Assembly (NCBI GenBank): GCA_030035585.1
Contig: CM057469.1
Coordinates: 18,532,501-18,596,500 of the forward strand
DNA length: 64,000 nt
Direction: 5' to 3'
Source: Dugong dugon
Taxonomy: Eukaryota; Chordata; Mammalia; Sirenia; Dugongidae
Shown here in pieces: positions 45,500 through 57,299 of this stretch. Both the position numbers and the translations under genes were made by a program. Numbering within the stretch: position 1 is the first letter of the stretch; the number at the start of each line of letters is the position of its first letter. Below the pieces are notes generated by a model, which was not told where the DNA came from, made no database searches, and was given only the letters and a program-made list of their open reading frames with translations.

Positions 45500-46612
45500 T
45501 ATAACAGATGAATGGATAAACAAACTATGATACATAAACACAATGGAATACTATGCAACAATAAAGAACAATGATGAATCTGTGAAACATCTCACAACAT
45601 GGATGAATCTGGAGGGCATTATGCTGAGTAAAATAAGTAAATCACAAAAGGGCAAATACTGTATTAGACCACTATTATAAAAAATTCATGAAAAGCTTTA
45701 CACACAGAAACAATCTTTGATGGTTACTAGGGAAGGGAGGGGTGGGGATGGAAAAACACTAAACAGACAATAGATAAGTGGTAACTTTGGTGAAGGGTAA
45801 GATAGTACACAGTACTGAGGAAGTCAGCACAACTTGACCAAGGCAAGGTCATGGAAGCTCCATAGACACATCCAAACTCCCTGAGGGATAGAATTACTGG
45901 GCTGAGGGCTGGGGACCATGGTTTCAGGAGACATCTAGCTCAACTGGCATAACGTAGTTTATAAAGAAAATGTTATACATCCTCCTTTGGTGAGTAGCAT
46001 CCAGGGTCTTAAAAGTTTGTGAGTGGCCATCTAAGATATTCCACTGGTGTTACCCCGTCTGGAGCACAGGAGAATGAAGAAAACCAAAGACATAAGGAAA
46101 AGATTAATCCAAAGGACTAATGGACCACAACTACCACAGACTCTACCACAATGAGTCCAGCACAACTAGATGGTGCCTGGCTACCACCACCAACTGCTCT
46201 GACAGGGATCACAATAGAGGGTCCCAGACAGAGCTGGAGAAAAATGTAAAACAAAATTCCAACTCACAAAAGAAGAGTAGACTTACTAGTCTGACAGCAA
46301 GTGGAGAAACCCTGAGAGTATGACCCCCGGACACCCTTTTAACTCAGTACTTAAGTCACTCCTGAGGTTCACCCTTTAGCCAAAGATTAGACAAGCCCAT
46401 AAGACAAAAGAGACTAAATGGGCACACCAGCCCAGGGGCAAGGACAAGAAGGCAGCAGGGACAGGAAAGCTGGTAATGGGTAACCCAAGGATGAGAAGGG
46501 GAAACTGTCGACATGTCATGCGGTTGGCAACCAATGTCACAAAACAGTATGTGCATTAATTGTTTAATGAGAAATGAATTTGCTCGGTAAACCTTCATCT
46601 AAAGTATTAAAA
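45500..46612 (+). mobile_element. L1, 5'-truncated, afrotherian type
   Basis: It starts in GAATGGATAAACAAACTATGATAC and ATGGAATACTATGCAACAATAAAG (end of ORF2), then GGATGAATCTGGAGGGCATTATG. A long 3' UTR follows (AGGTCATGGAAGCTCCATAG, GTGAGTGGCCATCTAAGATATTCC) and an A-rich end after CATCTAAAGTATT. No full ORF remains. It is the best preserved L1 in the window, and its 3' end matches 40790-41098. Confidence 0.9.
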
Positions 46613-48234
46613 AACAAACCAACCAACCACACCATGCAGTTACCTGCATAATCGCCTCAATCAAACATTGTGTCATTCAGTCAACAGAATACATGGGAGA
46701 ACTTTCAGCCTTTTTTCAGCTTTTAATATATTTTTATTAAATATCAATAAACATTTATTATGTGGCAGGCACTGTGCTGTGATGTAGATTTAAAGAGAAA
46801 TGATGAATCATTCTCATTCCATTGTAAACAGAAACATAAACAACCTAAATGCCATGCATAGTAGGTTGAAGCCAAAGGAAACTTCCATTTTGAATACTGG
46901 CAACTTGTTATGGTTCGACTTAATATATGTAAAAAGTGCTATAGGTACAAAGACGAGGAAATGATTAATTCCACCTTGGGTGTATATGGGGGGAGGTGGA
47001 CAATAGATTTCAAATTTTCTTCAAGAACATGATATCTCGGATCCTGCTTGTAGGTTAACAAGGCTGCAACATCACAGCAATGATGTGCCTCGGGGATGGC
47101 AAGTTTCATGCCTGGTCCTGTGGTCTAGCACATGTATCTAAGGAGCTACTGCACCCTCCAAAGGCAGTGTGCAGTGCACAAAGTAGGAGATATCTCAAGG
47201 AAAGGGAGATACACAAGTGACCTCAATTTCCTCACCACAGCTTGGGCACTAAGCTAAGGAGAAATGATAAAAGAAGGAGAAGAATAAATTATAACCAAAT
47301 GCACCCAGCTTCATTTCACCATCCAGAGCCTCTGTAATCCTGCAGAACAGAGAACCTCTCCCTGCAGAGATTTACAGGTCCCGTGCAGAGGGATTTTCTA
47401 TGACCTTGTAACTCTTGTATGAAGCACTATCATTGCTTATTGCTTCTACTGAAAGAATCCCTTTCCCCCAGCTAGCATATCTCAAAGTTTTCTAAGAAGT
47501 GGAGTCTACGTGTTGAGGATCATATATATATTCTTTTTTCCAGTAACTCTGTCCACCATATGTGGTTCATCCTATCCCAGGTCTGGAAATGTCCTTCCTG
47601 CGCAGCCCTGACTGTGCAGAACCCAAACCACACTCCAGCTGGAAACTACTTGAGGGCATACAGTAGGATCTTAGTAAATGCTTTTGAGAAAATGAATGAG
47701 CAAATGGATGAACAGATTCATTAATTAACAAATCATGATTGCACAGAGAAGTACTAGCTTAGAGAGGGGGCTCTTTTAGAGTCTTTCTGAACTAACAAAT
47801 TTAAGCAGCATTTTCAGGCTGATTGAAGGACACTCTCCTGAGCAAAGGCTTCCCCAGAAATACAAGCCAACATGTAAATTTGTGGTTCAGTGAAACGTAC
47901 TGCTCTGTCTTTTCATCAGGAGAGACCTTTCTCAACAGGCTGATCTTGATTTTGGTCAATGAATTGCTTGCAATTTTTCTAAGCTTGTTCACAATTAGGT
48001 TACAAAGGTATTGGAAACTGAGAACTTTGTCAACAATGAAGTTCTTTTTCCCATAGCCTCCTTCCCCAAAAAACATGGTAATTGTATCAAGTTTCAAGAA
48101 CCATAACCTCTCTAAATCACATTTATAAAATGAATGTAAGAACATTCCACCCTTCTGACGGATTGTTGGGAAGATCAAATGATGTAACATCTGCAAAAGA
48201 GCTTTGTTAAACTGTAAAGCACGAAACATATGTA
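46613..48234. other. Unclassified intron
   Basis: 46725-46790 has a CAATAAACATTTATTATGTGG CAGGCACTGTG patch of L2/MIR type. Minus strand 47801-48229 is open for 142 codons with no family resemblance. Confidence 0.45.
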
Positions 48235-48294
48235 AGACAGATATATATTGTATTATATATATGTTATATATATATGTATATATCTATATATAAA
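48235..48294 (+). repeat. AT-rich simple repeat, left part
   Basis: TATATA-type repeat with ATATGT variants. It continues after the SINE at 48503-48575, so it was one array before insertion. Confidence 0.85.
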
Positions 48295-48502
48295 AACCAA
48301 AAACCCACTGCCATCAAGTCGATTCTGACTCATAGTGACCCTACAAGACACAGTAGAACTGCTCCCATGGGGTTTCCAAGGATGTAATCTTTACGGAAGC
48401 AGACTGCCACATCTTTCTCCCGCAGCAGAGCAACTGGTGGGTTCCAACCGCCAACCTTTCAGTTATCAGCCAAGTTCTTAACAACTGCTCCACCAGGGCT
48501 TC
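48295..48502 (-). repeat. AfroSINE inserted in a TA array
   Basis: Reverse copy from AACCAAAAACCCACTGCCATC to CTCCACCAGGGCTT, with AGATGTGGCAGTCTGCTTCC in the middle. The 11-base target duplication CTATATATAAA is perfect. Confidence 0.95.
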
Positions 48503-48578
48503 TATATATAAACATTCATTCATTCATTCATTCATTCATTTATTTATATATATATATTACACACATATACATATATAT
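48503..48578 (+). repeat. (ATTC)n and TA-rich simple repeat
   Basis: CATTCATTCATTCATTCATT followed by TATTTATATATATATAT. This is the right part of the interrupted AT-rich array. Confidence 0.9.
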
Positions 48579-48709
48579 TGGCCATTAACAGGTAAGACAT
48601 ACAGAGAGTAAGACATTAATATATATATAAGCTATACAAAATAAACATTAGTGGTATGATGCTCTCAGTCTGGACGCTTACATAATAGCTTGAAGTTGTA
48701 CACTGACAG

Positions 48710-48930
48710 CACAAAATTCACGATATGTATTACTTCATTTATCCTAAGTCAGTGCCAAGAATCATTATAATTGTCCCTATTTTACAGACATGGAAGGAGA
48801 TCAAAAGAAATCAAGTGACTTGCCCATGGTCACCCAAAGATGATATCAGTAAAAGACTTAGGAACAAATTACATCAATTTTGACCCAGAAACTAGAGCTG
48901 TTTTCTACTAGACTATGCTGCCACCTAACT
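48710..48930 (-). repeat. MIR
   Basis: Reverse MIR: CCCTATTTTACAGACATGGAAGG, AGTGACTTGCCCATGGTCACC, ending with TTTCTACTAGACTATGCTGCC. Confidence 0.75.
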
Positions 48931-49272
48931 GACAAGGTTAAAAACACCCATATGTATCACACAAGCACTAAAATAGCAACCATTCATCAATCAATGAGTC
49001 CTTGGTTATCTGAGGACACTCTGGCCATTGTTAAAAAGCAAGAGGGTTTTTGAAATGTTTATGCTCACAGTGACATCTTTTTGTCACTCTGGGCATCTCT
49101 AATAACTGTAAACCACCACCACCAAAGTAACAGAAAAGACAAGAATTAAGTATGCCAGGCACATGGGTAATCACTTGTTAAATAACATCAGTCACTATAC
49201 TCATTCTTTGTTCTTCTGTTCACCATAATACTGACTTCAGAATGCAGTCTGTTCCATCATCCAGTAATACTA
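48931..49272. other. Unclassified intron
   Basis: No repeat or gene recognised. Confidence 0.5.
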
Positions 49273-49642
49273 CAGGCAGTCCCCAGGTTATACATGTTCA
49301 ACTCACGTACACCTCACAGTTACAAATCAACTCTCATAAATCAACCCTCGTATTAAAAATTCGAGGTATATACACTGGTTCGTAATAACAAACAGGTGCT
49401 ACTTTGCAATACACATCAAAACAGTATTATAATTATTACTGTATTACTATATTAAAGATGTTTCAGTGTATCTGGAAGTGTTTCTTTAATATTTTTTATG
49501 CATAGAAAGGTACACTATATACTAAGACAAACATTTGACTGACGTTAGATATGAACCGTACCTAACTGTTCTGATTTACGTACAAATTCAACTTCAAGAC
49601 AGATTTAGGAATGGAATTCATTCATAATCCAGGGACTGCCTG
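49273..49642 (+). mobile_element. Non-autonomous TcMar-type DNA transposon with TA duplication
   Basis: The ends are inverted: CAGGCAGTCCCCAGGTTAT on the left and, as complement of the right end, CAGGCAGTCCCTGGATTAT (two mismatches near position 13). TA flanks both ends. Length is 370 with no transposase. TA duplication plus CAG ends fit the Tc1/mariner superfamily (Tigger or Tc2-like MITE). Confidence 0.85.
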
Positions 49643-49946
49643 TATTCAATTCCTTCAAGGGCAAAACAAAAAACAAAAAAAAACTGTGCGCTTCATCCAC
49701 CTCTAACAGATGTTTTGAGTGGATTTGGGGTGAGCAGGCAATGAGATCTAAACTTGCTCTCCTGGTTCCCTTTATAATCCAGTGGTGCCCACATAGGCCC
49801 CCACAGCTCTCAGAAGTTAAAGATGAGGTCCAAGGTAATGCTGGTTTATGTGGGGATCAGACCCATGGCCTTGGCCACATTGTCAGGGCTCTGTGTTGAA
49901 TGGCTGAGCTAACTGGCATGATCTGGCCTTTTAAAGGCTCTCTTTT
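49643..49946. other. Unclassified intron
   Basis: A short AAACAAAAAAC patch at 49663-49684; otherwise nothing. Confidence 0.5.
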
Positions 49947-50154
49947 GAGGCCCTGGTGGCATAGTGGTTAAGCACTCAGCTGCTAACCAAAATGTCAGCC
50001 GTTCAAATCCACCAGCTGCTTCTCAGGAGAGATGTGGCAGTCTGCTTCCGTAAAGATTACAGCCTTGGACACCCTATGGGGCGGTTCTACTCTCTCCTAC
50101 AGGGTTGCTATAAGTTGGAATTGATTTGTCAGCAATGGGTTTGGTTTGGTTTTT
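49947..50154 (+). repeat. AfroSINE (GAGGCCCTGG type, long form)
   Basis: GAGGCCCTGGTGGCATAGTGG head, GAGATGTGGCAGTCTGCTTCC middle, TATAAGTTGGAATTGATTTG and a GGTTTGGTTTGG tail. Target duplication TCTTTTG. Confidence 0.93.
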
Positions 50155-50326
50155 CTTTTGGGGCACTGGCCAGTCATGGCTAAACTCAGCAGCATCTCAG
50201 ATGGGAACAAGGAAGCCTCAAGTGTTATTTCCTGTTCTCCTACTAGTCTTTATGGGGCGAGCTGTTTCCTCTTTCAAAGCTTCCATTTTCTCAACTGAAA
50301 CAGGTAAAATTTTCTATTCATAGATT

Positions 50327-50365
50327 TACATGAGTTGGAATCAACAACAACTAACAACAACAACA
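50327..50365 (+). repeat. SINE/RTE tail fragment
   Basis: CATGAGTTGGAATCAACAAC followed by AACTAACAACAACAAC; only the tail is left. Confidence 0.75.
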
Positions 50366-50679
50366 GAGCAAAGTGAGCTACACTAGAACTATAAAGATAT
50401 TTGCTACTTTTCCTCAGAGAACAAAATAGTTGGTTTTGTTATCTTAAGCAAGGACATCTTAATCAAGAGGTAAATCTATAGACTGCATTCTAACCAACCG
50501 TAAGAATAAACATAGGAGATGGTAGTGAACTGAGAAGGTATCTTTCTGTACACATCTTCATGAAAAAATTTTAACTCAAATGGAAAGAAACTTAGCGAAT
50601 ATCTTTGTAGTTGATATACACTATGAAGAAAAAAAATATTGGGGTTTAAAAAGGTGACAGAGGGATTCGGGGAAAACAG

Positions 50680-50890
50680 CTCTGGACCAAGAATCAGAAG
50701 TCCTCAGTTTTAGCCTGCCTCTGCCCCTAAGTACTAATTGTGTGGCGGTGTGCACGACATATTACTGCTCTGAGTCTCCAGTCTCTCACGTGAAACAAAT
50801 ATAGAATCACAATCGCTTCCTGGTTTATCTCAGAGGGTTGACCATTATGTCAGGTAAAATAATATGTATAAAAGCAATCTGTGAACAGTA
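50680..50890 (+). repeat. MIR
   Basis: GACCAAGAATCAGAAGTCCTC...CTGCCCCTAAGTACTAATTGTG...GTTTATCTCAGAGGGTTGACC...ATAAAAGCAATCTGTGAAC follows the MIR order. Confidence 0.7.
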
Positions 50891-51280
50891 ACATCTTAAA
50901 TAAATTTAAATTACTGTTACTTCTAAAAAAATGTCATTTAATTACTATGAAACATTCTTATAAATTGGTAGGAACTCGAAAGAGAAAGTTAACAACAAAC
51001 AAAATGATAACACTGAGCCTGTCCTCTCATGTTCCTCTATTATTCCCAGTTGAGGAATCCACATCTAAGCTGCAACAGAAAAATAGCACTAAATCCTAAG
51101 TATAAGCCTCAGAATGTTTCCATTCACATATACTCAAAGCCATAGGGATGCATTTTCATGTAAAATCTTTTCTTCTCCAACTCTACTAACAATGGATCAG
51201 GGACCCCATAAGTAGTGAGTCACAGTGCTAAAGTTATTCACAAAAAAGTCACTGAGAAATGACCTGCAACTCTAATTGGG
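50891..51280. other. Unclassified intron
   Basis: No repeat or gene recognised. Confidence 0.5.
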
Positions 51281-51609
51281 GTTGCTGTTGTTAGCTGCCA
51301 TTGAGTTGGCCCCTGACTCATGGTGACCCCATGCACAACAGAACAAAATCCTGCCCGGTTCTACGCCATCTTCATGATCAGTTGTGGATCAGACCATTAT
51401 GATCCACAGGGTTTTCACTGGATGACTTTCAGAAGTAGATCACCTGGTCTTTCTTCCTGATTGTCTTAGTCTAGTAGTTCTGCTGAAACCTGTTTAACAT
51501 CATAGCACCATGCAAGTCTCCACTGACAGATGTGCACTGGCCAGGAATCAAACTCAAATCTCCCACGTGGAAGGCAAGTATTCTACCACCGAACCACCAC
51601 TGCCACTCC
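51281..51609 (-). repeat. tRNA-Gly-headed SINE
   Basis: Reverse copy: GTTGCTGTTGTTAGCTGCC tail on the left, tRNA-Gly-like head on the right (complement of TATTCTACCACCGAACCACC). Flanks AATTGGGG / AACTGGGG are the likely target duplication. Confidence 0.9.
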
Positions 51610-53882
51610 CCCAACTGGGGTATATCTCCAGTAATTGTGGGTATGTTTTTCCAAGAAGGACAGAAATCGTGTGAGATGCACACACACAAGAAGACAAAGT
51701 TCAGAGATCACTGAATATTCTGTAATCCAGATATAGGCAAAAACTCTTATCAATGTTTTCTTTTGATTCAAAACACACACACATACACACACTGAGTGTA
51801 GTAATTATTTTGCCAGGCATGAAACATGTAATAATGAAGTAATCTCAAAAATCATTTTTAAAAACCACTTTCCGCCAAGTTGTTTTCATGGCTGTTTGTC
51901 AGGCCTGGCACATGGCCCATGCCAGGGGACTTCATGAGGAATGCTGGGAAAGCATAGGTCCAGCAAAATGCCATACTGTCACCCACTCTTCAGCAGACTG
52001 TTCTTTATATTAAATGACAAGTACGGAAAGTCGAAATGTCCAGCAGATGAACGGAAAGTCGAAATGCCCAGCAGATGAATGCACTAGGACAGAGGTTCCA
52101 GAAGTCTAAGTAAATAAGTGAATTGGACCTGAACAGGTTATTATATAGTTTTTGTGATATTTATTCAGCTTGTTTTGCTTTCTGTTGCTTACATCCTGGG
52201 AGTTCTAACTTAAAGAGAAACAATGCCCACGGCCATACTGAGTTTTGTCCACTTGGGTCTACTTCTTAATTGCACACCAGTCACCTCAAACTCAAAACCC
52301 TAAACATCACTAACTTTTCCTAGTGTGTCTCATCTAGTTCAGAACGCTTGAAGTCTATAGAGCCAAACCCTACCTTTATCTCCTGCTGGTTACTTCCCTT
52401 GCCATCCCCCACCTCTGCTCACCATCCTGTCTCTAAACCGCTACCTAGGCCTTCTCACAGAGAAGAGTGTAGCTTGCAACTTCAAATTCCATACTATTCA
52501 AACTTAGAGCTTCATCCTCTCCTTGAATTTCCTGGTGCCTCAAAATCCATTGTTCCTATAAAGGAATTACTGTAGGCTCAGTTTTATACTATGTCTCCTC
52601 AACCCCTGCCCACATCCCCAAGCTTTTTCTTCCAGTGCATGATACTTCATGAAATCTTGAATTTTCTTCTAAGCTAATGATGCTTCTTAACTGAGGAAGA
52701 AAAATGTATAATGTTTCAAATAAATTTCCCCAAAGAACCATTATTAGACTATTCTTGTGTTCTTTTATTTACAAAAGTTTTCTATCTTTCCAGGAGTAAA
52801 AATGCAATAGAATTTTCTCACAATAGTACAAGTTTTCCTTGTTATTGAGAAACCTTTAATCTTTGCCTTGTTTTGTCAGATCTTGTCTCACTAGTTTCTG
52901 TTGACCTAATGTGGCCACTTAAACCTCAGGGATGACAGACATATAGCAGGCAGGGGAATTAAATTATGTACTGAGTTTTTAGAACCACCTTTTACCCTGG
53001 GAACAGTAATACATATGCCAGAGGCTCCCAAACTAGTTGTTGTGGCTTTTTGACCTTAAGGAGTCACAGCAAAGTCCCCTCTGCAGAAGGCCAGCATCTG
53101 GAAATCACCACAACACTCAGCTTTGGAATAACCCAGCACTGGTCTATAACCTGCAGGTCAGGAGTCAAGGAGGTTCTAATGGAAAAGAAGGGCAAGTAGT
53201 TCCACCAGGTTCTATAATTTTCAGGGTAAACAGAGCTCCTTGGTGAAGCAATGGGGGTGATTGGCCAAGCCCCTAAGGGGCATTCAGGGTGGTGCTGGCA
53301 GAGTTCTCCTTTTCTAACATTTTCGTCTTCCTTCATCTTGCTGAAGTTAGATGGAATTTACATCTGTATTAGTCATCCATTTGTTGTATCGCTTTTTCCC
53401 CAACCAATGACAAGTGTTGGTGTTGATGTTGATTAATTAAGTTTTTTTCCCTACTGTGCCTTGTCTTTTGTGTGTGCTTAATAAATATTTGCTGATTCGG
53501 CCCAGAGTTAAGTACTAAATATACTTAGGGGTCTCCTAGATCTCTTCTGAGAGTTCTTAGTCCTCACTACAGAGAAGAGCTGAATGAAAAAGAGAAACAA
53601 CAGATTAGCCTAGTCTATATTTCTAAATGAGTCTGCCTGCGGATGGGGACTTGGTGCTGTTCTCACCTGGAAATCAGGGGGAGTATAACCTGTAACCTTA
53701 CAGACCTTAGCTTGTTTAAAAGTGTTAAGTTTCAGGCATGTTGTATATAGTTCAGGGACACGGAAGACAAAAAGGTAATGTGGTAGCCATTCTACTTTAG
53801 CAAAGTTTTCTTCTTTTAGTCCTTAACTCTACTCATCTGAAAATCTTCAAAGTGCTGTTAAGAAAGGTAACACCCCAAAGCA
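51610..53882. other. 2.3 kb mostly unclassified intron
   Basis: Contains CA-rich patches (51769-51790), the 28-bp tandem duplication at 52023-52078, and no named repeat I can support. No gene found. Confidence 0.45.
52023..52078 (+). repeat. 28-bp tandem duplication
   Basis: Two adjacent units starting ACGGAAAGTCGAAATG and ending CCAGCAGATGA, differing only at position 17 (T/C). Confidence 0.97.
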
Positions 53883-54523
53883 TGTTACTGAATTAAGCCC
53901 ACCCCCATCCCCCCAAATTTATGTTGAACTCTTAAGCCCTGGTACCTGTGAAGGAAACCTTGTTTGGAAGTAGGGTCTTTGAAATGTTATCAGTTACATT
54001 TATATGATGTTATATTGGAGGAGAGTGGTTCTAAGCAATCATTACCAGTTGCTGTTTAGTCAATTCTGACTTATGGTGACCCCATACGTGTTAGAGTAAA
54101 CTGTGCTCCATAGGGTTTTCAATGGCTGATTTTTTGGAAGTAGATCACCAGGCCTTTCTTCCAAGGTACCTACAACCTTTCAGTTAGCAGCGAATGCACT
54201 GACAATCTGCACCGCCCAGGGACTCCAAAACCAATCACAGTGCTGTCCTTATCATAGAGAAGAGACAGACAGACACACAGAGGAGAAACAAGCCTGTGAC
54301 TAAGCGGTTATGCTGCAGCTACAAGCCAAGGAGTGCCTAGGGCTACCAGAGCTGACAGAGACAAGAAAGACACTTTCCCTGGAGCCTTCAGAGAGAACAA
54401 TGGCCCTGCTGACACCCTGAATTCGAACAACTAGCCTCCTGAACTGTGAAACAATAAATTTCTGGTTTTATAAGCCACCCAGTTTGAGGTACTTTGTTAC
54501 AGCAACCCTAGGAAACCAAGACA
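53883..54523 (+). mobile_element. MLT1 LTR (MaLR), split by an AfroSINE
   Basis: It starts TGTTACTGAATTAAGCCCACC and follows the MLT1 order: TTATGTTGAACTCTTAAGCCC, GGAAGTAGGGTCTTTGAAATG, GCTGCAGCTACAAGCCAAGG, CAATAAATTTCTGGTTTTATAAGCC, ending CCTAGGAAACCAAGACA. The SINE lies at 54042-54227. Confidence 0.9.
54042..54227 (-). repeat. AfroSINE (long form)
   Basis: Reverse copy from TTACCAGTTGCTGTTTAGTC to GCACCGCCCAGGGACTCC. Target duplication AAGCAATCA / AACCAATCA. The usual CACCTCTGGGTGG segment is partly deleted. Confidence 0.93.
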
Positions 54524-55574
54524 GCCATCTTCTGCCCAGCATACCTGCAGGGGCTCAAAGGAGCTCACAGGACCCTAGACTGAGCACCAGTGTCTGGGGG
54601 AGCCCAAGGAAAGTGACCCAGAAACACCTGCAGAGGGATCTGCCTCTGGTATAGGGTCCCACTCTTAAAGACAGTTAAGGGAACCAAATTTTGCTGACTG
54701 CCAAGCCTGAGGCACCTAGGAGCTTTGTCCTTTTCTTCATCACTGAGCCACTGCGTTTACGGCTTTACAGGTTTTCCTCAGCCTCCTCTACTCCCTCTTC
54801 CTCCTCATTCCACAGAAAAGCACAGGTCCAATTCAGTTTCTTTTAGTTACTTCATTCCCCAAGGTGGTATCAAAGTGATCACTCTGCTTTTCTCAGCACT
54901 GCCCAAAACAAATGGCCTCCCTTCCAGCTCTGGCCTCAAACTTAGAATAAACAGATCAATCAGCCCTCGGGGACAGCAACAACCAGTGAAAACCCACAGA
55001 CAATGACCCCTCTGGGCTTGTCTGGTGAGAAAAAATTTAAGGCAGAGTAGGTGCCATTAATACTGTTACTTAGTTAAAATTTTAGAATTTCTAGAGCTGG
55101 AAGGGACTTTAGCTCAACTTCTTCCTTAAGAAAATTAAGGCCTAGACTCTAAGATCTTTTAATAATATAGAATGGAATACAGCATGTCCATTTTTAAGCA
55201 GGTTTCTGGGTTTATTTTTCTCTTGTTGAACAGTAAAGTACAAAACAACATGGCAGCAAAATTCCTGTCAGGGCGTACAGAAAATCCAAATCAACCCTGA
55301 AATGTTAAAATCATGTATCACCACAGTGTAACAGATCCAATATGCACTCCTGACTAAGGCATCCATCACCAGGCACTAGGGAGCCTGCCACCAAAGGGCT
55401 GGACAACAGGGCAGCAAGACTCTTAAAGGGAAAGCACAGGAAACAAGTGAAATGAGGATCACCATGTTTCACAGAGTGGGGTCCGTGAGCTATTTGTGGT
55501 ATATCAAAGAGCCCCATGGAAATCACACTTTTATTCATTCTTAATCATTATTCCTTTAGCAGCAAGTATATCAA
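54524..55574. other. Unclassified intron
   Basis: About 1 kb without named repeat or gene. Confidence 0.5.
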
Positions 55575-56440
55575 ATCAACCATTACCCATCTGTCAGTGT
55601 GTTGTACTGTGGTGGCCTTGTATGTTGCTGTGATGTTGTAGACTATATGTTACGGGCTGAATTGTGTCCTCTAAAAATGTGTCTCAACTTGGTTAGGCCA
55701 TGATTCCCAGTATTGTGTGGCTGCCCTCCATTTTGTGATCTGATGTAATTATCCTATGTGTTGTAAATCCTAACCTCTATGATGTTAATAAGGCAGGATT
55801 AGAGGCAGTTATGTTAATAAAGCAGGACACAACCTACAGGATTAGGTTGTATCTTAAGTCAATCTCTTTTGAGATACAAAAGAGGAGAGGGATCTCACAC
55901 CATCAAAAAAGAAGAGCCAGAGGCAGAGCGTGCCCTTTGGATTCAGGGTCCGTGCGCTGAGAAACTCCAAGACCCAGGGGAAAACTGATTACAAGGACCC
56001 TCCCCCAGAGCTGACAGAGAGAGAGCCCTTCCCTGGAGCTGGCGCCTCTGAAACTGTGAGAGAATAAATTTCTGTTTGTTAAAGCCGTTCACTTGTGGTA
56101 TTTCTGTTATAGCAGCACTAGATAAATAAGACACTATCCCACCAGTATTTCAAATACCAGCAGCGTCACCCATGGTGGACAGATTTCAGCAGAGTTTATA
56201 GACTGAGACAGACTAGGAAAAAAGGACTGCCAGTTTACTTCCAAAAACTAGCCAATGAGAAGATGAGTTACAACAGAATATTATCTGATATTGTGCTGGA
56301 AGATGAGCCCCCTAGGTTGGAAGCACTCAAAATACACAATGGCCACAACAATGAACTTGAGCATACCGATGATCATGAAGATGTCACAGGACTGGGCAAC
56401 GTTTTGTTCTGTTGTACAACAATGTGTCAAATTAATGTGG
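55575..56440 (+). repeat. RTE-related non-autonomous element split by an LTR
   Basis: Left 55575-55647: CAACCATTACCCATCTGTCAG...GCTGTGATGTTGTAGACTATA. Right 56134-56440: CTATCCCACCAGTATTTCAAATACC...GGAAGATGAGCCCCCTAGGTTGG...CTGGGCAACGTTTTGTTCTG. They rejoin exactly at CTATG/CCACC as in the intact copies. The (AAC)n end is missing; it stops near GTTGTACAACAATG. Confidence 0.87.
55648..56133 (+). mobile_element. MaLR-type (MLT1-like) solo LTR
   Basis: It starts TGTTACGGGCTGAATTGTGTCC and ends ATAGCAGCACTAGATAAATAAGACA, with GAGAATAAATTTCTGTTTG as polyadenylation region. Same family as 15342-15858. The 5-base duplication is CTATA / CTATC. Confidence 0.88.
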
Positions 56441-57299
56441 GAAAAGTGGCTATCCAAGCCAATCAAGAACACTGCTGAGTGTTTATAGGTCTGATTCTTT
56501 GCAAGGGAAGTAGAGGTGAGTAAATGAATTGTTACTTCATAAATATAGCCATAGGGAATAGTTCTAAACTGTTTTTTTTAAAGCAGATTCTATCAGAGAA
56601 AAAATAAGAAAACAGGTTGATGATGGTTTAAAAAAAAAAAAACAATTTGGAAACGACTGAGCTGGATTTTCATCTTTGGAAAAGAGGTGGGAGAATTTTT
56701 CTATGACGCAAAAATTATATAATCTCACTTGGGGAATAATTTTCTTAAATAAAAAGAAGCCAGGAAACCAAAAGGTACCACGCTCAATCTCAGCAGTTTT
56801 CTTTCAAAGCACGATCACACAGTAGCCTGCTTACATGAAACAGGCCATAGTCTAGCTGGGTGACACTATACCATATAGTCTATAGTCATGTTCTGAGGAC
56901 TTACTTTCATTGGAATGCTGTTTGAATTTGTAGAATTAATGATATACATAATAATGGAGATCTGTTTTGTAGTCAAGTGATTTAGGTACTAAATGACATT
57001 TTACCATTATTTGTGTTATCACATGAATTTAAACCTTGCCAGAAAAATAGAAAATGATTTAATACTAAAATATAATACATTTATAACACTTTTAAGGAAA
57101 GGTGGTGGGATATGAGGCAACTCACAAAACAAGGGTATCATACAACCGAAAACAAGAGAAATTGTGGTCAAAGCCTATGGCTCCAAAAAAAAGAAAACCT
57201 TGATTATGGCTTATAACACAGCCAGTGGGAAGACTGTAAGACCCAAGAAACCTGTCATCTCACACTGACTGAGCATTAAACTCTATGGGCCTCATTTAT
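56441..57299. other. Unclassified AT-rich intron
   Basis: A 13-A run at 56629; no repeat or gene recognised. Confidence 0.5.
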
